From NCBI GenBank assembly GCA_002786025.1, contig NHNW01000015.1, positions 682,001-746,000 on the forward strand: DNA of 64,000 nucleotides, in the 5' to 3' direction. The notes under the pieces are model-generated. The model worked only from the letters and a program-made list of their open reading frames with translations, was not told the origin of the DNA and did no database searches. Below, in pieces: positions 1 through 10,257 of the stretch; the stretch's first letter is position 1; each line of letters opens with the position of its first letter. This DNA comes from Zasmidium citrigriseum (Eukaryota; Ascomycota; Dothideomycetes; Mycosphaerellales; Mycosphaerellaceae). A program made the position numbers and the translations under genes.

Positions 1-523
1 TTTTTCTTTGCGAGTAGTTGGGGGCCTGGTAAGTCATCCTCTGCCACATCGATTGCCGAAGCGGGCATCTTACTGATATGGTGTCTTAGTGGCCTGGGTC
101 GTAACCGGCGAAATGTTCCCCCTCAAAGTCCGCGCCAAATGTCTCTCCATGACGACCGCGACGAACTGGCTCCTGAACTGGGCAATCGCCTACGCAACAC
201 CCTACATGGTGAACGAAGAATACGCAAACCTGCAGTCCAAGGTCTTCTTCCTTTGGGGGTCTTTCTGTTTCATCTGCATCGCCTTCGTCTGGTTCATGAT
301 CTACGAGACCAAGGGTTTGTCGCTGGAGGAGGTTGATGAACTATTTGGGGTTTGTAGCAAAGCCTGGGAGAGTAAGAAGTTTCGGCCGCAGGTTAGTTTT
401 CAGGATGTTAAGGATGTGAGTGAGGGGGCGGGACGGGGGATGAGTTTGAGCGAGGCGACGGAGGCGGTGCAGAGGAAGAGGAGTGTGACGCATTTGGAGG
501 AGGAGCCTACCAAGCTTGAGTAG
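1..523 (+). CDS. MFS sugar (hexose) transporter, C-terminal part
   Basis: This is the 3' end of a major facilitator sugar porter that moves hexoses across the plasma membrane. The exons are 1..28 and 90..523. The 61-nt intron has a GTAAGT donor and a TACTGAT-like branch point, and joining restores the frame as SSWGPVAWVVTGEMFP. The 153 visible residues cover the last membrane helices (an SFCFICIAFVWFMI segment) and the family's closing signature ETKGLSLEEVDELF, followed by a polar cytoplasmic tail of about 50 residues. The N-terminal ten or so helices lie outside the window. The family call is firm; the exact substrate cannot be told. Confidence 0.9.
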
Positions 524-803
524 GGGCAACACGCAAACCTGGGAAGATGAAGGAGGATCGCATAGCGTCGGTGAAATGTCTGAATATGATCAATTGGAAC
601 CTCGTCCGAGCCTGTAGTAGCTAAGCATCGTACATGCCGGCAGTCACTGTCGTCCGACCTTGCAAATTCGGCGCCGAACCCTTCCCGTCGGCTCTCGGAC
701 GGACGAAAGACCGTGCGACATGTCTAGTATATCAAACCACTCCGACTGTCAGAAATAAGACTGGCTGGCTGGCTACCACGGCCAGTCGGATACTCCACGG
801 AAA

Positions 804-1204
804 ATGTCCCAACCATAACCCCCACCCCCCCTCCCCGTTTGTTCTCTCTCCAAAAGCAAAACTTTCTACACCGAAATCCTCGGCCTCGAGCCCCGGACCA
901 CGTCGATAAGTCAGGAAACCTCTTTGCTGTGATCCTCCAGGCGGACCATCGAGGAACACCGTTCTTCGAGCAAGCAGCTCAAGAGAAGTTTTCCAATCCG
1001 ATCACATGGGCCGTGCCTCGAAGGGAAGATCTAGAGATCTGGAGGGGATGGTTGCTGGAGAGGGGTGTGCAGTGTAGCAAGGTCTTCGTGGGTATCAAGG
1101 GATGGGTATTGTGTGCTCTGGATCCGGATGAGAGGTCTTACTGTGATGAGGAGCATGAGTTGACGGCGAAATATGATCTCGATGATTTCTGGTTGAGGGA
1201 CTAG
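804..1204 (+). pseudogene. Broken VOC-superfamily (glyoxalase-like) gene
   Basis: Two pieces of a vicinal-oxygen-chelate fold are read in different frames. The N-terminal strand KTFYTEILGLE is at about 852-884 in one frame. The C-terminal half (PITWAVPRREDLEIW, then VFVGIKGWVLCALDPDER and a YCDEEHE stretch) is at about 905-1200 in another. The only good ATG in the first frame (804) meets a TAA four codons later, next to long C runs. No GT-AG intron I could see restores a single protein. VOC proteins bind a metal and act in glyoxal detoxification, dioxygenation or resistance, but this copy is probably dead. An assembly error in the C runs could explain part of it. Confidence 0.5.
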
Positions 1205-1430
1205 CTCATCGTTCGTAGAGTCGATAATCTTATCACTACTGTTCGGGTCCTCGCATCGGTCACTCTGGTGTCGGTTGGGCTTTTGTGTTATAGGCGGGAT
1301 TGCGGGACCTTGAAGAGCTGAGGCTTCACGACGCTTGACGAGAATGCGCTCAGGGAGCGTTCGTGGGAGGAGACCTGGGTAAGGCTGGGTGAATTTATGG
1401 TCTTGACTGCCGCAGGTGATCCCTTGCTCT

Positions 1431-2156
1431 TCACCCCATCTCACTCCTCCCAAACGCCCGATCCATCGCCAGCCCTAGGTCATCAACCTCTTTATCCTTC
1501 CGAGGAGCCGCATTAGCATCCGCCTCCGCAGGCTCATCCATCAAACTCAACCCCGGAGGACCTCCCATCTCGGCCTTTGGCTTATCTGGTTGCAATATCC
1601 GATCTTCAGTGTCCAGCCATCCCGGCGCTTTACGCCGTTTCTCAGCCAACTCTCGATCCTTGATACTCTGCTCCCACTCATCTACCTGGCGCTTCGCATC
1701 TTTCCGTTGCTTCTCGATCTGTTCTGATAGTGACCTGTTCTGGGCAATGATGGTCCTCGGATGCGCTGCGAAGCCTGAAGAGGATGTAACGTAGGCTGGT
1801 AGCTCTGGGTTTGATTGGGCGGGCTGCGAGTTCAGGATCGAGGGCGGGAGTGTGGATGGTAGGGATGCGTAGTTATGTGGGAGGGTGGGCGCCTTGGGGA
1901 GATCGACGAATGGGTTGACGCTGAGTGCCGTCTGCTGGAGGAGTGGGTGGGCTCCTATGCCTGTGTCAGCCTTGGCTGTGACGCCTGGAGTGGTCATTCT
2001 CACTGTCTCCGTTCATGCTGTGCTGTCCTTACCAAGATCGTGTTGTAGTCTCGCAAGCCGCTGAGGTCTGGAGCTCAGTAGAGGTGGAGAGAGTGCTGCG
2101 CCACAGCTGACTAACGATACCCCTTCAAGAGATCGATGCCTTCACTGTGGGGACAT
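1431..2156 (-). CDS. Conserved fungal protein of unknown function, coiled coil
   Basis: I do not recognise a named family, although the pattern seems conserved in ascomycetes. The best model has three exons: 2146..2156, 2033..2106 and 1431..1984, giving 212 aa. The second intron (1985..2032, GTAAGG donor, 48 nt) is convincing: it joins RLARLQHDL to GVTAKADTGIGAHPLLQQTA. The first intron (39 nt) and the ATG at 2156 are doubtful. If the second intron is not used, translation could start at 1992 with MTTPGVTA. Residues about 110-150 form a charged helix (SLSEQIEKQRKDAKRQVDEW) followed by KAPGWLDTEDRILQP; the tail is acidic. The gene lies 7 nt downstream of the Tlg1 stop on the same strand. Confidence 0.6.
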
Positions 2157-2163
2157 TGGCCGC

Positions 2164-2926
2164 TCACAGTGCTATCACGAGGATGAGCAGGATGATGAGG
2201 ACCAGAATGAGAAAGGCGATACAGCACGAGGAGTATCGATCTGTCCAAAGAGTCAGCATCCAACACACCTTCACGGTACAACAGCATCTCACCCTCATTC
2301 TTCTCAATCACATAACGAATCTTCTTCATCCCCGTCTGCAACTTCCCACCCACCCGATCCGTAATATTCTCCGTATCATCCAACAGCTCAGCCTGCTCCT
2401 CCAACTCCCTCCCCATCGTATCCGCCTGCGCTCTCAAATTGCCCACAGTCTGGAAGACGCCATCCAGCGCCTCATCCTGCTCATGCATCATCTCCATCTG
2501 CCTCTGCTCTTCCCACGCCCCATACCCATCATCCTCCCCCTCATCATCCACATCCCCAAAACTATCCGGATGCGCCAAAGCCTTCGCATCCGCCGCGTGC
2601 ACCGTCTCGTTCAACTGTCTGTGCATGTCTTCCACCTCGTTGCCGACATTTTCGACGAGTTTCCGGCGCCGGGAGACTTCTGCTACGTCTAGGCCGTAGC
2701 GGTAGGGGTCGCCTTCGACGGCTTTGACGCTGTCGACGAGGTCTTGGAGGTCGGCGCTGAGGTCTGTGAGGTTGCTTTGGAGTTCTTGGCGTGCTTCGAT
2801 GAGTTCGGGGGAGGTTGGACTTGAGGCGGAGGAGCGGATTCGGAGGTACGAGGAGAGGAGTGGGCGGGTTTGTTGGAGGAGGGAGAGGACGTCGGCTTGG
2901 GCCTGCTGGAAGGGGTCATCGGACAT
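2164..2926 (-). CDS. TLG1: t-SNARE of the syntaxin-6/Tlg1 family
   Basis: A Qc-SNARE that drives fusion of endosome-derived vesicles with the trans-Golgi. Exons are 2293..2926 and 2164..2240; the 52-nt intron joins VIEKNE to DRYSSCCIAFLI, giving 236 aa. The N-terminal three-helix domain (residues 1-100, starting MSDDPFQQAQADV) is syntaxin-6-like. The SNARE helix (about 145-210) contains EQDEALDGVFQTVGNLRAQA and the central-layer glutamine within TMGRELEEQAELLDD. A single tail-anchor helix of about 20 hydrophobic residues ends the protein, as expected for a C-anchored SNARE. Reading through without the intron would lose this anchor. It is transcribed divergently from the methyltransferase gene. 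Confidence 0.9.
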
Positions 2927-3258
2927 TGTGGTCGATTCGCTTCGTTCGGGGCAAGGAATCGATCGAACCAGGGCTTGGCTTTCTGTTCGTCCAGTGGTGT
3001 TAAGAGCCTTTTTCTTCGTTCCGGTCGATTATCACGCCGGAGATGTTGTTGTGGAGGTGGATGTGGTCTTTCATCAACTTGAATCCAACCCCAGGATCGC
3101 CAAACTGTGGCGGTGCAAACACACGCTAGCGGCTCCACCATCGACCTCCATGTGAAAATCAACCTCGACTCAACCTGCACTGACATTCTAACCATTCGGT
3201 TGCTACTCGCCGATGCAGAATAAAGACAAGAAATACTGGATACTGTCGTTTTCTCACG
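2927..3258. promoter_or_regulatory. Shared divergent promoter, Tlg1 / methyltransferase
   Basis: A 332-bp interval between two head-to-head start codons. It must hold both promoters. I see no clear TATA box or repeated motif. Long frames crossing it are continuations of the Tlg1 frame or its antisense. Confidence 0.5.
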
Positions 3259-5088
3259 ATGGCGGCTAAGACCGACTCCTCCTCTGGCGAAAAAATCGCC
3301 CCCGAAAAGCTGCTACCTTTCTGCGAAGAATTCACCTGCACCGAGGAATATGTCGATTCCCTTCTGGATTTCGTCGGATCGAACGAGCTACTCAGAACAC
3401 TATGTGGCGGCGTACATATCCTGGACTTCTTCACCAGCGAGCCAAGCCTCTACTCGAAGATTCTACCTCAAGAATGGAGAGACTTTTTCTCGCAACACCA
3501 TGTCATGGATCTGTTGGACCTCTTCTTGCGAGACGATCTGGATGAAGTCGAGAAATGTCGGATTGAAGGCAGTACATCGTGGAAAGACGGGCCACATCCT
3601 CCTGGATCCCTCTTGGATTATCTACGCACGGTGAGGAAGCATCTTCTGATCAGGACTCCTGGCGGATCGCAATGCTCCCGAAACAGAGCTATGAAGCCAA
3701 CTCAAAAGCTCGCAAGACATGTCGCGGTGGGAATGACGGTCAAGAAAGTGCATGAAGTAGGCCTTTTTGCCTCGTACATCAACCAATTGACCAACGACTT
3801 TGCCACATCGAAAGGAGACGATATTTCGCATCTGGTCGATTTTGGCTCCGGTCAGAATTATCTTGGACGGGCACTAGCAAGCGAGCCTTACAACAAGAAC
3901 ATCATTGCCATTGAAAGCAAGCAGGCTAACGCCGATCGAGCGAAAGAATTCGATGTTATGGCTAAGCTGGCTGTGAAGAACCAACTCATGCGGAACAAGA
4001 AGGCATGGCGGCAAGGTCTGGAAGGACCTGGCACAGGCGTTGTACCCAAGCCAGTCGTGCCAGTCAATCTGCCTACACCGCCTGACTCGAGTGCCGACGA
4101 GTCTGGCGAAAGCTTCAAAGAGGCGCCTGAGGTTGAGACTCCAACGACCGGCACCGGCAAGATCCAATACGTCGAGCACCGGATCCAAGATGGCGATCTC
4201 AGCGATGTCATTGAGAAGATACCAATGGCCAAGAAAAACTTGATGATCATGTCTCTGCATTCATGCGGAAACCTCGTTCACCACGGCCTGCGATCCCTCA
4301 TCCTGAACCCAGATGTTAAGGCTGTAGCGATGGTCGGCTGCTGCTACAATCTCGTCACAGAGCGTCTCGGCCCAGCAACTTACAAGCTACCCGAACTACG
4401 ACCGACTACACATGCGCATCCGCGTTTGGAGAAGACCGGCGAAGCTTGCGACCCCAACGGCTTTCCCATGTCTGCAAGACTGTGCAACTACTACAACGAA
4501 GACGATTCCACCAACAACGAGAAAGGCGTCAGGCTGAACATCACTTCTCGCATGATGGCTGTCCAGGCTCCATCCAACTGGGGTGCCGAAGATAGCGAAA
4601 GCTTCTTCACACGCCACTTCTATCGTGCCTTGCTCCAGCGAATCTTCCTTGACCGCGGTGTCGTTGGTCCGCCCACTCCTGACTGTGTGGGCGGTCGAAG
4701 TCCTGCAGGCCATAGCAGCGGTGGTACTCCAATCGTCATTGGCAGCCTACGCAAGAGCTGCTACGAGAACTTCGTCTCATACGTCCGAGGAGCTCTGGCC
4801 AAATTAGTGAACGATCCAGACAAGGGTGATCTGTTCATCGAGAAGATGGGCGATATCACCGATGAAGAGATCGATCGATATAATGAAGAATACAAAGAGC
4901 GCAAGAAAGACTTGAGTGTAATCTGGAGTCTCATGGCATTTTCTGCTGGTGTTATCGAGGCTACTATCGTCGTCGATCGTTGGCTTTGGCTGAAGGAGCA
5001 AGATGAAGTCCAGGAGGCCTGGGTTGAGGCTGTTTTTGATTACCGGCTCAGCCCCCGGAATCTTGTTGTTGTTGGGATCAAGAAATGA
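3259..5088 (+). CDS. METTL25/RRNAD1-like methyltransferase (Methyltransf_32)
   Basis: A single-exon protein of 609 aa. Residues about 160-200 (HVAVGMTVKKVHEVGLFASY) and the SAM-binding loop SHLVDFGSGQNYLGRALA (about 195-215), followed by the acidic strand IIAIESKQANADRA, match the family that includes animal METTL25 and RRNAD1. Downstream, IMSLHSCGNLVHHGLRSLI and MVGCCYNLVTERLGP are the conserved core found in these proteins. The substrate is not settled; rRNA and other targets have been proposed for relatives. Residues about 262-300 are a low-complexity Pro/Ser insert. The stop lies only 23 bp from the converging stop of the RBR ligase gene. Confidence 0.85.
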   Translation: MAAKTDSSSGEKIAPEKLLPFCEEFTCTEEYVDSLLDFVGSNELLRTLCGGVHILDFFTSEPSLYSKILPQEWRDFFSQHHVMDLLDLFLRDDLDEVEKCRIEGSTSWKDGPHPPGSLLDYLRTVRKHLLIRTPGGSQCSRNRAMKPTQKLARHVAVGMTVKKVHEVGLFASYINQLTNDFATSKGDDISHLVDFGSGQNYLGRALASEPYNKNIIAIESKQANADRAKEFDVMAKLAVKNQLMRNKKAWRQGLEGPGTGVVPKPVVPVNLPTPPDSSADESGESFKEAPEVETPTTGTGKIQYVEHRIQDGDLSDVIEKIPMAKKNLMIMSLHSCGNLVHHGLRSLILNPDVKAVAMVGCCYNLVTERLGPATYKLPELRPTTHAHPRLEKTGEACDPNGFPMSARLCNYYNEDDSTNNEKGVRLNITSRMMAVQAPSNWGAEDSESFFTRHFYRALLQRIFLDRGVVGPPTPDCVGGRSPAGHSSGGTPIVIGSLRKSCYENFVSYVRGALAKLVNDPDKGDLFIEKMGDITDEEIDRYNEEYKERKKDLSVIWSLMAFSAGVIEATIVVDRWLWLKEQDEVQEAWVEAVFDYRLSPRNLVVVGIKK

Positions 5089-5111
5089 GGCGCATGTTTG
5101 ACAACGTGCTG

Positions 5112-6269
5112 TTATCGAAACCTGTCTATGAGCTCCCGGCCTCGCTCATGGATGATCTGGCGAAGACCGCGGTTTGGTCGCTGTCCCGATACAGATTCTG
5201 GGACAGGCCGGGTCGCTGGCGCAGGAGCTGCACGAGCGCCGGTGGCTTCTGTGCGATTGCCCATGCCATTGCCTCGACCTCGTCGTGTCGGAGGACGACC
5301 GTGGTCGATACCGCCCTGTCGGCTCCGCTGGCGATCACGGCGCTCCTCCCGTCGACCACCGCCTCGTCCATTGCGACGTTCGGCCAGAAGCCCTTCCTCT
5401 TCCTGCTCCACCAAAACCTGCATCTGCCACCGCCAAAAATCCTCATCATCAACCTCCGACCCATCATCATTCGCCATCCGGATATCATCATTATACAGCG
5501 CCGTGGCACTCCCCGGCTGACCATACCGAGGACACCCACCCGCCCGCCAATGATCCGAGTGCTCTTCTGCTTTCTTCGCACAAATGAAGCAGTAATTCGT
5601 GCCGCAGACACAGGAGATGTGGTTACCTGCACAGACATCAGCACTCAAAACTCTGCGAGGGAAGGGGGGTCACTTACACCCCTCCGCCAACTCCGCCTTC
5701 CGTCGACAGCCCTCATGCGGACAAATCTGATAATCCCGTCCGCGCTTCAGGCCCTTGAACGCCTCATCCTTCTTTCTCCTCGAGCAAACATGCTGAATCT
5801 CCACCGGCCCCCCAACGTCCTCTTTCTCTGGATCCTCACCAAGATCAAAACACTCCGCACACCGCAGGCAGGTAAACCACCAACAGCCCCGACAACCTAC
5901 ATATTCCATTCTTTTCCGCATCTCGCTCCTTCGGCCAAGAAACCTCGCACAAATCTCCCCCTTCTTCGTTCGGCCTTGGCAGTAGACTCGATCTGTCGGA
6001 GGATAGAGCCATTCTTTCTCCCGCGCGGCGTATTTCTTTACGATCGCAGGAGGGAGGATGTGTGCGAAGTCTTGTGGTTTGAGGGGTTTGCTTCCCCAGC
6101 GAGGAGGGAAGTTTGTTTCGGCGGTTAGGGATAGGGTGAAGAGGCGTTGGAGGCAGGGGGCGCAGACTGTCGAGTCTTCGATCAGGACGTGTGGCGAGGC
6201 TGTGCAGTCGTCGCCGCAGACGGTGCAGGCGTCGGTCCAGGAGCCGGGGGGCTTTTGCGTGGGGGACAT
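5112..6269 (-). CDS. RBR-type E3 ubiquitin ligase (RING1-IBR-RING2)
   Basis: Exons 5678..6269 and 5112..5626. The 51-nt intron (GTAAGT donor) splits a zinc-ligand cysteine and restores KAELAEGCNHISCVCGTNYC, a textbook RING2/Rcat segment. The protein has about 368 aa. An N-terminal Cys cluster (CTVCGDDC, CAPCLQRLF, about 15-45) is the RING1-like part. Residues about 95-190 carry IBR-type pairs (CARFLGRR, GCRGCWWFTCLRC). RBR ligases load ubiquitin on a RING2 cysteine before passing it to substrate; here the candidate is within CGTNYCFIC. The tail is Arg/Gly-rich. RING1 is less canonical than RING2. The substrate is unknown. Confidence 0.85.
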
Positions 6270-6987
6270 CGTTGTGTGCGGCTGGGGGATGGCGGAGGGA
6301 TGGGTTAGATTTGTGGTGGTACGCTGGGCAGGTGGGGTATTTGGCTTGCGCTAGCGTGGCAGAGGTGAATGAATCCAAGATTTACGTGGCGAGGCCTGTG
6401 GTGAACATTGTGAGGACTGTTCACGAGCGGTAAAATACATTCTCTGAAATTGAACACAGACGCATTCACCGAGTGTGACAGTGGGATTTGCTCTTAACAT
6501 GCAAGCAAGGTCTGTATTCTCGGAGGATGTAATCTGTATACCTGGACTTTAGCCTTCCATTTTGATCACAAAGAGAGCGTCTCTTGACCGTTGGCGGCAA
6601 TGGCTTTGTATATTGCGCGATGCAAGAGCAATTCTGATGGTGGTATGGCAACATCTTGGCTTAGGGCTCGTGGTGCTGAGATGGTGTGGCTCTGCTGTTG
6701 TCCTTTGAGCCAATGCTTGAACATCTAATGTTACTCGAAGGTCTTCAGTCAAGACGTCGCAGCCCACTTCCCTCTGCGGCTGCAGAATGACTGCGCTCTC
6801 AAATATCTTCGCGGGCGTGCTGTGTCCACACCAAGCCAGGCCTGTTCTGGAGACCGGCCTGCAGGAGTGTACTGCAAGCAGCTGGATTCCTTTGTTTGCT
6901 TCATGAAACCGCACCGCCATCTCCCAGAGATCTGATTCTGCACAAGATCCAGGCGTAACTGTACAGTGTCCGTAGTACACACGTCCA
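6270..6987. other. Intergenic, no gene seen
   Basis: This stretch separates the starts of the RBR ligase and the end of the uS10m gene, both on the minus strand. It should hold the RBR promoter near 6270-6450 and the uS10m 3' region. The open frames in it lack homology, signal peptides or splice support. Confidence 0.5.
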
Positions 6988-7883
6988 TTACTCGCCGCTT
7001 TCCCGCTCCTGCAAGGCTTTTTCCTGCTCACTCGCAATCTTGCTCCAGGACAACATGTATTCCGCACTGCCCTTTCTCCCCCTTCCTCCAAGCGCCGCAC
7101 CCGCTCCCCATGCGTTCTTGGGTTGGCCTTGAAACAAAGCATTAATCCTCTGCACCCTCTTCTTACCCGCAAACGTCTCGAATCGCTCTTTTGTCGACCC
7201 CATCATCTTCGTTATTTTCTCAGCCTCTGCGTCGAGATCTTTGCCTGTTTCGATGCCTCCGTAGTCGTAGACGTTGGCTTTCATCCCCACGCCGTAGTAT
7301 TGGTGTTTTCGCAGGAAGGCGAGCCAGATTACTACTGTTTCTGGATGTCCGCCTTTTATTTCGATCATTCGCTGTACGGTGATTCGCTCGAATGTTTCTT
7401 GGCTCTTCTTGTGCACGAAATTCGAGCGCGGGAGCGTCCAGCGCTGGATTTTTCGGGGGAGGGGTCGGGGCCCGAAGGCGGGGAGGTTGAGGAAGTAGGC
7501 TGCGCGGAGGGCGAAGTCGGCGAAGACTTCGAGGTTGCGCACGCTGTACGATCGTAGTTTGAGCTCGGCGCTGGTGACTGCGTTGGGAGGGGGTGCACGT
7601 TTGAGGGGGGCGAGGTAGGTTGCTTGGACGGCTTTTGGGAGGCGGAGGTTTGCCATTTCTTGGTCTGTGGAGGCATTGGAGTGGCTTGCGGAGAGGGATG
7701 GAGAGGGTGTTGGTGCGGCATTTCGTGATGAGGATTGGATATTTCGGCGTTGGTGTTGCGCTGCAGGGGTTGAGGGCGAAAGCTGGGAAATGGTGAGTTG
7801 AGGGTTTCCAGAGGCATGAAGAGTCCTACCTTTAGTCTTTTGAAGGCACTCGCCAAAGAGCGCGAACTTGAAGAAGAAGCCAT
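6988..7883 (-). CDS. RSM10: Mitochondrial small-subunit ribosomal protein uS10m
   Basis: A component of the mitochondrial 37S subunit. Exons 7830..7883 and 6988..7782; the 47-nt intron (GTAGGA donor, TTTCCCAG acceptor) joins the 18-residue leader MASSSSSRSLASAFKRLK to LSPSTPAAQHQRR, giving 282 aa. The leader is Ser/Arg-rich without acids, as expected for a mitochondrial presequence. The uS10 fold lies at about residues 100-200: LKLRSYSVRNLEVFADFALR, then RSNFVHKKSQETFERITVQR and the long middle EIKGGHPETVVIWLAFLRKH. The C-terminal extension is typical of fungal members. A longer frame reaching upstream is only intron read-through and is not the start. Confidence 0.9.
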
Positions 7884-8220
7884 GATGGTCGGATACCAAT
7901 GGTTGGGTGTTGGATGCGATCAATGGGATGAAGTCGCGAGATTCACTTCGGCGGGCTCGGGAAAGCCAAGCCTGGCACGTGCACGATCTCAACGTCACTT
8001 CCTTCGACGACAACATGAAATTCTGGCGTTCGTCTCCTACCCGAGGCCAACACAAACAAGATCCACAACAATGGTGACAATAATGGTAACGAATGACACG
8101 AGCCGTCTTGGAAACTGAGGTGGTATTTCATGTCACTTTTATTCAATTTCTACGCCATCTTTCGTAAGTCACAACATCCAAGTGCAGTCTTTTCCAGATC
8201 TTCAGGAAGAATTGCCATCT
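7884..8220. other. Intergenic, uS10m promoter and reductase 3' end
   Basis: 337 bp between two minus-strand genes. It should contain the uS10m promoter. No additional gene, repeat or clear motif is visible. Confidence 0.45.
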
Positions 8221-9449
8221 CTACTTATATTGAGGGAATTCCTGCTCCGTCCAAACCTGCCACACAAGCCTCTCGCCACTGACCGTTCCAGACCTCATGA
8301 TATCCAGTGCTTTCTGTGCTCTTTCCAGCAACGTCTCTCCCTCGATGATCCGGTACTTGTTTGGTCGAACCGCGCCCTCAGCTAGAAGAGCGGGCATGAT
8401 GCTGGGCTGGATATTGTCTCGAAGAAATCCGTTCTGCGAGGATGTCAGCGCCCTTTAACTGAGGGGTCTTGAAGCAAGGCTTACCGATTCGTAAATATAC
8501 GCCACCACGCTGTGTGTCGTAACACCAGGCGCCCAGCTCAGAGCATCCGTGACACTTGCTTCAAGCTGCAGCTTAGTGTCGGGACTTTGGACGGATGGTG
8601 AGCTGACAACGACTGGCAGCACAGCTGCAACAGCCGAGCCTGCGTCGGTAACGATTTGAGAAATTGGCTGTAGCGACCCCGTCTTGGAGTCAACACAATC
8701 AAAAGCAACGGCCTTTTCGGTCGTCTGTCCGACTGAAAGTAGCTCGCGGAGAGTCTTAACGGCCTCGGGATCTCGATAGTCGACCACGGCCTTTGCGCCG
8801 TAGGACTTCGCCAGCGCATGATGCTTTGCAGATGCCGTTGCAACAACATTGGTATAGCCCCAGTGACGCAGAATCTGCAGCGCATACTGGCCGACAGAGC
8901 CAGATGCTCCCCAGATGAGAATGGGTCGATCGGCTTTCATGGGAGTATAACCGTCTGGACGAGGCCATGGCAGATCCAATCCCAAAAGCACATTCAACGT
9001 ATGAAAAGCCGTCACAAAATTGTTCGGCATCGTAGCCGCAGCCTCCATCGCCACACCCTCGGGAATCTGCACTCCAATCAGCAACGAAACCGAAACAGAC
9101 AGCGATAGCGATTGCGAACCTTGCCAAGGAGATGTTCTGGAACCGTGGCGAAAATTTGCATTGCCTTTTGGTGCTCATTCTGGAAGAAAAATCCGAAAAC
9201 CTTGTCTCCGATCTGGAGACGCTTGACTTGGGGGCCCGTTTCGACGACCGTGCCGGCTGCTGTGTCTCCTAGGCTTTGGGGGAATTTCGCCATGAGTCCG
9301 GCGTCGACTTGGAAGACGTCTAGAGGTGCGGAGGGGACCCATTCGATGCGGATCCGGACGTGGTCGGCTTCAGCGGCTTGTGTTGGGAAGTCTGCTATTT
9401 GGAGAGGCTCCCCGAGGCCGGTTGCGATGATTGCTGGGTGGGAAGACAT
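8221..9449 (-). CDS. Zinc-type MDR alcohol dehydrogenase / enoyl reductase (ToxD-like)
   Basis: A medium-chain dehydrogenase/reductase using NADP(H) to reduce an activated double bond or carbonyl. Exons 9120..9449, 8485..9066 and 8221..8433 (introns 53 and 51 nt), 374 aa. The N-terminal GroES-like domain carries SLGDTAAGTVVETGPQVKRL. The Rossmann domain has ILIWGASGSVGQYALQILR (about residue 165), then TNVVATASAKHHALAKSYGA. The third exon supplies the C-terminus (MPALLAEGAVRPNKYRIIEG). No four-cysteine structural zinc loop is present, which places it with the quinone/enoyl reductase branch seen in fungal tailoring reactions, such as trans-ER and ToxD types. It borders the accessory metabolic stretch; its substrate is unknown. 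Confidence 0.88.
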
Positions 9450-10257
9450 GATGAACGATTGGAAAAGCCTTGGGGGTCCTTGGTGTTCTGAACTTCAAGA
9501 GATCTCTGGGCATACAAAGATCATATACACTATCGACTTACGATATCTGTCGGATTCTACTGGCTTCCTGACTGTCTCCAGCTGCTCAGTCAATGGCAAC
9601 CTTGCTGGAGTCTGTTCAAAATCCGCGGCACAACATCGGGCATCGGGGATAAGTCATCTTTCAACACTTCTCGAACAGGTCAAGTCATTCACTCGTCCGA
9701 GAGAATTCTTAAGTCCCGGTCGGCTCAACAAACGGTCGCAATGGCCACAAAAATACCTCTGAAACTTTGCAGCCGCGGCAACGCTATGGGACGCCTACCT
9801 CGCATCTTTCACGAATGCTTAGATGTAGCAAAGCGTTCTTGGCGCCATCACGTCCACGGGTCGGACCACCCTGACTTTGACGTCACCATGAAGCGATCGA
9901 AGTCGTTCATCGCGGACGAAAACCGAACGTTTGAGACAGCCCTGACAACCACTTCTTATGCGGGACTGGGATACCATGTTAGTCAGCAGGGACAACCCTA
10001 ACTACTCCATTTGCCGACTTTCCACTTCCGGCAAGATCAAGTGAAGGAGTAACAATGCGGAACGGACTTGGTGTAGCGGGGGCGGATGAGGGGGCGGCTC
10101 TGGGGGTATTGCACACCGCGCTGCCCCGCGCGTTCCGTGCAGCAGTTCAAGGGGTTTCAAGAGGGAACATTCATATACGGAGGATGGTGGCAGGAGGGGC
10201 GCAGCATGCGTTCTCCACTGTCTCTCCGCATTTCCGACATTTTGGTCAAACACGATC
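9450..10257. other. Intergenic, divergent promoters of reductase and FAD oxidase
   Basis: About 800 bp between two head-to-head genes. It must carry both promoters. Short frames here (for example near 9741-10001) show no recognisable domain or splice support. No tandem repeat or transposon remnant is visible. Confidence 0.45.

Noticed and set aside
5085..6128. A 347-codon plus-strand frame
   Set aside because: It is exactly antisense to the RBR ligase exons and the intron. The minus strand gives clear Cys/His motifs; the plus frame is low-complexity.
6988..8055. A 355-codon version of the uS10m gene starting at 8055
   Set aside because: The extra N-terminus is intron and upstream sequence. 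The spliced start at 7883 gives a proper mitochondrial presequence.
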